Positions 7,522 to 11,222 of a stretch of 11,222 nt of DNA are shown one piece after another. Source of the stretch: a bacterium HR36 (lineage in GTDB: Bacteria > Planctomycetota > Planctomycetia > Gemmatales > HRBIN36). The position numbers and the translations under genes were made by a program. How positions within the stretch are numbered: the stretch's first letter is position 1; the number at the start of each line of letters is the position of its first letter. Location: contig BEIM01000071.1 in the NCBI GenBank assembly GCA_002898995.1, positions 1 through 11,222 on the forward strand, given 5' to 3'. The notes below the pieces were generated by a model, which saw only the letters and a list, made by a program, of their open reading frames with translations, made no database searches and was not told the DNA's origin.

Positions 7522-7531
7522 CTCGGCCGAG
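7522..7531. repeat. 10-bp palindrome upstream of the -24/-12 promoter
   Basis: CTCGGCCGAG is a perfect palindrome lying 36 bp upstream of the predicted sigma-54 promoter, in the gap after the activator gene. It could be part of an activator binding site, although enhancer sites usually lie 80 bp or more upstream of the start and often occur in pairs. The start would be near 7460, so this centre lies at about -66. Confidence 0.25.
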
Positions 7532-7578
7532 AGCCGGTCGAGGTTTCGCGGACAACGTCAGACCCTAACAGCCGCAGC

Positions 7579-9042
7579 TCACGATTCGCTCGAGGGGCTA
7601 ACCGGCGGCGCCAGCAAACCATACTTCTTCATTTTCTTGTACAGCGTAACCCGACTGATGCCTAATTCGTGAGCAGCCCGGGTGCGGCTGAAACCGTGCT
7701 GCGACAAAGCCCGCAGAATAATGGTGCGTTCCAGGAGTTCGCGGTTGTAACTGAGACCATCGCGGCCTTCCAGGTGCTGGCCATTCGTGCGTTGCGCTTG
7801 GGCATGCTGCCGGATGGCATCAGGTAAGTGTTCGGGGAGCAGAACGGGACCGCGGCTGACCAAAACAGCATGCTGGATGGCATTCTCCAGCTCGCGAACA
7901 TTCCCGGGCCAGTGGTAAGTCTCCAGCATCGAGAGGGCTTCCGCACTGATGTCGAACAACTCCTTATGGAAGCGTGCGCAAAAGCGGGCAGCCATGTTTC
8001 GCACTAGTGGCTCAATGTCTTCCAAGCGTTCACGCAACGGCGGCAGATGGAACGACATGACATTCAACCGATAGTACAAATCCTCACGGAAACGCCCGCG
8101 TTCGACTTCTTCCCGTAAATTGCGGTTGCTGGCCACAATAAGCCGGCACTGGCTCTTATGCGTTTCGTTACTACCGACCGGCTCGAATTCGCCCGTTTCG
8201 ACGACGCGGAGCAAGTTGGCTTGCTGTTCCAGGGGTAAGGCATCAATTTCGTCCAACAGCAGCGTACCCTGGCCAGCCGCGGCGAATTTGCCCTGACGGT
8301 TGCGATCAGCACCCGTAAACGCCCCTTTGACATGGCCGAAAAGCTCGCTTTCAATGAGGTTTGGCGACAGGGCACCGCACGGGACGATAAGGAACCGTTC
8401 TTTGCGGCGTGGAGAAAAGTCGTGGATCAGGCGTGCCAAATATGTCTTGCCCGTGCCAGTTTCCCCAGTAAGTAAGACGGTGACATCGTGGCGAGCGGCT
8501 AAGGCTAGCTTTTCTACCAATGGCAGGAGCGAAGGGGTATAGGGAGCCAAGCGTAAAGCGATTTCCAGTTCCAAGCTACCTTCAGGATAGCGAACCAGTT
8601 CACTGGCCCTGGGATGTTCCAGGCGCACCCGCAGCGACGGGATCAGGCCCGCCAAATCCCTGGGCCACAGTAACGTGCGTACTCCAAACCGGCTCTGGAA
8701 AGAGGCAGGCATACGCTCGCCGTGAAACCAGGACTGCGCTTCTTCGTAAAATTCGGGATTCGCCAGGATCACCACGACGAAAGGCAATCGCCGCAGGGTC
8801 AATTCCTGAACGATGCGGCGGGCGACTGGAAGTTCGTTAGGGTGCGTGACACCCAAGATCAGACTGGCTTGCCACAGCTGGAGCACCTGGGGCGCTTCCT
8901 GCCAGGAGAGACGCTTCCACGGTTGTACCCCCGCACCAGGCTCGTCCTTGCCTAGCGTGCCTCCGTAGCGCCGCAATTCCTCTAAGACGGCACTAGCGAG
9001 TTGCTGGTCATTGGCGATCAGCACATAATGATGCCTGAGCAT
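7579..9042 (-). CDS. Sigma-54-dependent transcriptional activator with a degenerate receiver-like N-terminus
   Basis: This 487-residue NtrC-family activator uses ATP hydrolysis to open promoters held by sigma-54 RNA polymerase. The central AAA+ domain (about 165-395) has Walker A GETGTGKT (193-200), the sigma-54 contact loop GAFTGA (240-245), Walker B LLLDEID (261-267), sensor I region VASNRNL, arginine-finger region FREDLYYRLNV (318-328) and sensor II WPGNVRELENA (378-388). A Fis-type helix-turn-helix ends the protein (about 452-473, RTRAAHELGISRVTLYKKMKKYGL in two blocks). Residues 1-145 are about receiver length and keep the closing L-x-x-P-x-D-L pattern. The usual phospho-acceptor Asp position is occupied by G64 and the conserved Lys by W126. 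GAGG ends 7 nt before the ATG. It is followed by the -24/-12 promoter of the NHLRC2-like gene, its likely target. Confidence 0.93.
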   Translation of the reverse strand: MLRHHYVLIANDQQLASAVLEELRRYGGTLGKDEPGAGVQPWKRLSWQEAPQVLQLWQASLILGVTHPNELPVARRIVQELTLRRLPFVVVILANPEFYEEAQSWFHGERMPASFQSRFGVRTLLWPRDLAGLIPSLRVRLEHPRASELVRYPEGSLELEIALRLAPYTPSLLPLVEKLALAARHDVTVLLTGETGTGKTYLARLIHDFSPRRKERFLIVPCGALSPNLIESELFGHVKGAFTGADRNRQGKFAAAGQGTLLLDEIDALPLEQQANLLRVVETGEFEPVGSNETHKSQCRLIVASNRNLREEVERGRFREDLYYRLNVMSFHLPPLRERLEDIEPLVRNMAARFCARFHKELFDISAEALSMLETYHWPGNVRELENAIQHAVLVSRGPVLLPEHLPDAIRQHAQAQRTNGQHLEGRDGLSYNRELLERTIILRALSQHGFSRTRAAHELGISRVTLYKKMKKYGLLAPPVSPSSES

Positions 9043-9060
9043 GCCAGGACCTCACGGCAG

Positions 9061-9309
9061 CTAGGGCGGGGAGAAAGCTCCAATGCAGCCTGCTTTCTGT
9101 TGCACGGCGGGCTTATAGCCACCGCTGTGCGGCAGGCATCGAACCTCCGTGCCAACCAACAGCACGCGCCGCAGGCCAGGGGTGAGGGGCAACCCCCGCA
9201 CAAGGTTCCCGAATCGCGCAGGGCCAGCGCCGGGTGGACTTTGATAACGTCCCAGCGCCAGCCATCCGTCCCAGCGCAGCCGAAGAAATTCGGCCTGCAG
9301 GCCTGACAT
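9061..9309 (-). CDS. Possible small protein of unknown function (82 aa)
   Basis: I do not recognise this frame. It has an ATG at 9309 with GGGGGA 4 nt upstream, a TAG stop, and only 18 bp between its end and the start of the sigma-54 activator, as expected for genes read together. Codon choice (many CTG, GGC, GCC, CGG) resembles the neighbours. The translation is fairly hydrophobic and Arg/Gly-rich (LRLRWDGWLALGRYQ, LRRVLLVGTEVRCLP), with no signal peptide or membrane helix. An overlapping minus frame (9403-9113) has a less protein-like composition. It might instead be untranslated leader of the activator message. Confidence 0.4.
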   Translation of the reverse strand: MSGLQAEFLRLRWDGWLALGRYQSPPGAGPARFGNLVRGLPLTPGLRRVLLVGTEVRCLPHSGGYKPAVQQKAGCIGAFSPP

Positions 9310-9333
9310 GGCTTCCCCCGTTTTCGCCCTGAG

Positions 9334-9346
9334 ACCGCGTCGCGGC
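9334..9346 (-). other. Small hairpin near the start of the 82-aa frame
   Basis: On the minus strand GCCGC, loop GAC, GCGGU can form five pairs including one G-U. It ends about 14 bases before the putative ribosome binding sequence at 9319-9314, so it could modulate access to it. Confidence 0.25.
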
Positions 9347-9368
9347 GGTAATGCTGGGGTTGGGGAGC

Positions 9369-9493
9369 AGCCCTGCAGAACAGACGGGGTCTGCCAGGCT
9401 CACTCCACTTCCAGGGCTATGGGCTTGGCGTCAAACATCGGCGGGGCACCTAAGTACCCAGTGCAAAGCGAGCGTGGCTTTGCCGCCGATGCC
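9369..9493 (-). ncRNA. Predicted structured leader RNA: three-way junction plus second stem-loop domain
   Basis: On the minus strand, domain 1 (9493-9434) folds as a compact three-way junction. P1 is an 8-bp stem (CAUCGGCG 9491-9484 with CGCCGAUG 9443-9436), extendable by two G-U pairs. P2 is a 7-bp hairpin (GCAAAGC/GCUUUGC, 7-nt loop, 9483-9463). P3 is a 6-bp hairpin (GGGUAC/GUGCCC, loop UUAG, 9459-9444). Only ACU lies unpaired in the junction. Domain 2 (9418-9369) has a 7-bp outer stem (AGCCCUG/CAGGGCU) around a 7-bp hairpin (GGCAGAC, CCC loop, GUCUGUU). The wobble pairs work only on this strand, which favours minus-strand RNA. I could not match it to a riboswitch class or housekeeping RNA I know. 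It lies between a strong promoter and the small frame or activator gene, as a 5' leader or small RNA would. Confidence 0.45.
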
Positions 9494-9499
9494 GAGTTT

Positions 9500-9528
9500 A
9501 GTTTAGGGCATAGAAGTTTGCCTGTCAA
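9500..9528 (-). promoter_or_regulatory. Sigma-70-type promoter before the structured leader
   Basis: The minus strand has a perfect -35 TTGACA (9528-9523), a 17-bp spacer and a -10 TAAACT (9505-9500, four of six consensus bases). The expected start near 9493 coincides with the base of the P1 stem of the folded RNA, supporting both predictions. It would drive the leader, the 82-aa frame and the sigma-54 activator. Confidence 0.6.
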
Positions 9529-9594
9529 GCAAAATCGGCAAGCCTGGCAAAACTTTCGTCTGCTACACAGATGCCGTGCTCAAAACGAAGCTTG

Positions 9595-10314
9595 TCAGTC
9601 GTCGGCCTGAGCAAGGGCGCGAATGTAGCGAGCGAGCACGAAATGCAGGTCAAGCAAATCCAGCCAGGCATGCCGCGGAATCAGCGTGTAGTTTTTCAAC
9701 TCCAGGTGATCCAAGGCTTCGCGCGAGCACTGCGCCAGTCGTTCGTGCATCAACTCCAGAAACCCAACCAAGCGTGCTGCCTGCTGCGGGGAAAGCCGTC
9801 TCGGTGGCGGCGGCGGCGAATCGGATCGCTCCATCAGCAGGCGGCATAATTCGACAGCTTGCTCCTCCGACAACTGGATGGACACAGGCTCTTCAGGGAT
9901 ATGCCCTGCTGGTACCCGCGGGGTTCGTTCCCCGGCATACTCCAGTTTGGGACAGGGCAAGCGTTGGCCTCGGGCTTGTTCGATCAGTTGGGCCACTTCC
10001 TTCGGTGAGCCAAACAGCAACGACGTGCGACCAATGCGAATACAGTCACCAATCTCCAGCCGACTTACCGTTACTGGCTTGCCGTTGACTATCGTTCCGT
10101 TCGTACTGCCACAATCTATGATGATGACGTCTCCTCCGTCTTGGATTACCTTGAGATGGCAACGGCTAACACGCTCATCGTTCAGGCAAATCAAATTGCC
10201 TTCTTCCCGACCAATGGTAAACGGAGTCGGCAGGTTGGGGAAAACTCGCCCCTTATCCACCCCGTCTATCACCTGAAACGTCACTCGTCGCGTAGTTGGC
10301 CCGGCATTGTTCAT
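9595..10314 (-). CDS. FHA-domain protein
   Basis: This 239-residue soluble protein has an N-terminal forkhead-associated domain (about 8-105), a phosphothreonine-peptide binding fold. The binding residues are present: G35-R36 (FTIGREEGN), S50 and H53 (RVSRCHLKV), and N72 (GSTNGTIVNGKPV). The remainder is helical and unrecognised, with a short proline run (SPPPPPRRLSP) and a C-terminal helical block ending LARYIRALAQADD. There is no signal peptide or membrane segment. FHA proteins usually act as phospho-dependent adaptors for Ser/Thr kinases, and no kinase is in the window. The ATG at 10314 is chosen because GGAG lies 12 nt upstream and the domain begins soon after. An in-frame GTG at 10368 would add 18 charged residues and lacks a ribosome site. 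It is followed by the leader RNA and activator on the same strand. Confidence 0.87.
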   Translation of the reverse strand: MNNAGPTTRRVTFQVIDGVDKGRVFPNLPTPFTIGREEGNLICLNDERVSRCHLKVIQDGGDVIIIDCGSTNGTIVNGKPVTVSRLEIGDCIRIGRTSLLFGSPKEVAQLIEQARGQRLPCPKLEYAGERTPRVPAGHIPEEPVSIQLSEEQAVELCRLLMERSDSPPPPPRRLSPQQAARLVGFLELMHERLAQCSREALDHLELKNYTLIPRHAWLDLLDLHFVLARYIRALAQADD

Positions 10315-10396
10315 GGCGCTGGCTTTCTCCAACAACTGCCCACCCTTAGCTGGTTCGGTTTCTGGCACCAGGGGTGCTTTAGTCCTTGGTCTTTAT

Positions 10397-10424
10397 ATTC
10401 TAACGAATCGTCGGCATTCCTCAA
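10397..10424 (-). promoter_or_regulatory. Sigma-70-type promoter for the FHA gene
   Basis: The minus strand has TTGAGG (10424-10419), a 16-bp spacer and TAGAAT (10402-10397), matching consensus at four and five of six positions. Transcription would start near 10390. It lies in the divergent gap shared with the transporter gene. Confidence 0.5.
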
Positions 10425-10479
10425 CACAAACTGGCTGACTATTCGCCCCTTGCACTGACCCCGCGACCGATGCAGGAAT

Positions 10480-10483
10480 GGAG
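10480..10483 (+). promoter_or_regulatory. Ribosome binding site for the transporter gene
   Basis: GGAG lies 6 nt before the ATG at 10490. An in-frame ATG at 10478 overlaps this site and has no proper spacing, so 10490 is preferred. Confidence 0.55.
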
Positions 10484-10489
10484 AAGGGC

Positions 10490-11222
10490 ATGAATCTGCG
10501 GCGTCCTATGCCGATCGTGGTGGCTTTTTTAACGGTGGCCATTGACCTGTTGGGCTTTGGCCTGGTGTTGCCGCTGTTACCGGTGTATGCCGATCGGCTC
10601 ATGCCTGATTATCCCACGTTGACTCGTAACGTGCTCATTGGCACGTTGATGGCTTCTTTTTCAGCCATGCAGTTTCTGTTTGCCCCTTTGTGGGGCCGAG
10701 CTTCTGATCGTCTGGGACGCCGACCTATCCTGCTGGTGGGTTTGCTCGGTTCGGTGGTTTTCTACGCGCTGTTCGCGCTGGCCTCGCGGTGGCGGAGCGT
10801 GGCCCTGTTATTCGTGGCGCGAATTGGCGCAGGCGTTTGCGGGGCGACCATCGGCACTGCCCAGGCGGTGGTCGCCGACTGCACCCCGCCCGAACAGCGA
10901 GCGGCGGGCATGGCCTTGATTGGCATGGCTTTCGGCATCGGCTTTACCATTGGCCCAGCGATCGGCGCCTTGTCGCTGGCACGGGAAGGTGACGAGCCGA
11001 GCATCGTTCCGGGGTCAGTGGCTTCTGGGCTCTCGTTCCTCGCCCTGCTGCTCGCTTGGTTCGTCATGCCGGAAACGCGGCAGCCGGGTGTCTCCGCTGC
11101 CCGGGATTGGTGGCCCACCGAAGCTTGGAAAACTGCTCTTTCCCGCCGGGCCACCGCGTTGCCCATCCTGACGTTTTTTCTCACCACCCTCGCCTTTGCC
11201 AGCTTTGACTCCATTCTCGCCC
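10490..11222 (+). CDS. Major facilitator superfamily transporter (TetA/multidrug-type), cut by the right edge
   Basis: The first 244 residues are visible with no stop before the edge. The first helix is PIVVAFLTVAIDLLGFGLVL. The loop between helices 2 and 3 carries the MFS signature GRASDRLGRRP (motif A). Later GIGFTIGPAIGAL matches motif C (GxxxGPxxG), typical of drug/H+ antiporters of the TetA/DHA1 group. An acidic residue in helix 1 (AIDLLG) is also usual for that group. The protein ought to have 12 helices and about 400 residues, so about 60% is present. The substrate cannot be told from this part; efflux by proton exchange across the inner membrane is the family role. It is transcribed divergently from the FHA gene across a gap of about 175 bp in which I found no clear plus-strand promoter. 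Confidence 0.9.
   Translation, partial: MNLRRPMPIVVAFLTVAIDLLGFGLVLPLLPVYADRLMPDYPTLTRNVLIGTLMASFSAMQFLFAPLWGRASDRLGRRPILLVGLLGSVVFYALFALASRWRSVALLFVARIGAGVCGATIGTAQAVVADCTPPEQRAAGMALIGMAFGIGFTIGPAIGALSLAREGDEPSIVPGSVASGLSFLALLLAWFVMPETRQPGVSAARDWWPTEAWKTALSRRATALPILTFFLTTLAFASFDSILA

Noticed and set aside
9061..9493. RNase P RNA, tmRNA or SRP RNA in the long gap before the activator
   Set aside because: The conserved cores (for example GAAAGUCCGGGC of RNase P) are absent on both strands. The fragment CGGCGGGCTTATAGCC near 9105-9120 only faintly resembles the RNase P 3' end and has no matching 5' part.

Overview
The window looks like a chromosomal segment from a moderately GC-rich Gram-negative-type bacterium. 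A planctomycete of the Gemmata/Isosphaera type is my best guess. It rests on the overall mix: a membrane-anchored PQQ-like beta-propeller protein, an FHA protein, a sigma-54 activator, an NHLRC2-like thioredoxin/NHL protein, and a non-coding stretch with short degenerate repeats. This is inference, since there is no rRNA or other taxonomic marker here.

Layout. Positions 3-314 (+) hold the 3' end of an unrecognised gene. Positions 645-2264 (+) encode a PQQ-type beta-propeller protein with one N-terminal membrane anchor. Positions 2265-2941 have no convincing gene, but carry a diverged copy of a segment of the first gene and a pair of 37-bp direct repeats. From 10314 back to 2942 everything reads on the minus strand: an FHA protein (10314-9595); a sigma-70-like promoter followed at once by an elaborately folded leader RNA (about 9493-9369); a possible 82-aa protein (9309-9061); a sigma-54 activator (9042-7579); a good -24/-12 promoter (7486-7471); an NHLRC2-like thioredoxin/NHL protein (7374-5260); and a DsbD-type electron transporter (5236-2942). 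Diverging from the FHA gene, a major-facilitator transporter starts at 10490 (+) and runs off the right edge.

The main discovery is in the dsbD-type gene. Its reading frame is interrupted by a single in-frame TGA (3292-3290) exactly where the first cysteine of the C-terminal thioredoxin CxxC motif belongs (FTGDT-TGA-TNC). The frame then stays open for 115 codons encoding the rest of the thioredoxin fold. A perfect 7-bp hairpin with a 5-nt loop, the loop starting 25 nt after the TGA, matches the known bacterial SECIS geometry. I read this as a 764-residue selenoprotein, a DsbD with a U-x-x-C redox centre, rather than two genes or a pseudogene.

Working together. The sigma-54 activator lies just upstream of a -24/-12 promoter serving the NHLRC2-like/dsbD pair. 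The activator's N-terminal domain resembles a receiver that has lost its phosphorylation residues. The likely picture is a regulated envelope thiol-redox module: the seleno-DsbD carries electrons across the membrane, and the anchored thioredoxin/NHL protein is a candidate partner. The FHA protein and the structured leader upstream may belong to the same regulatory circuit, but that link is only positional.
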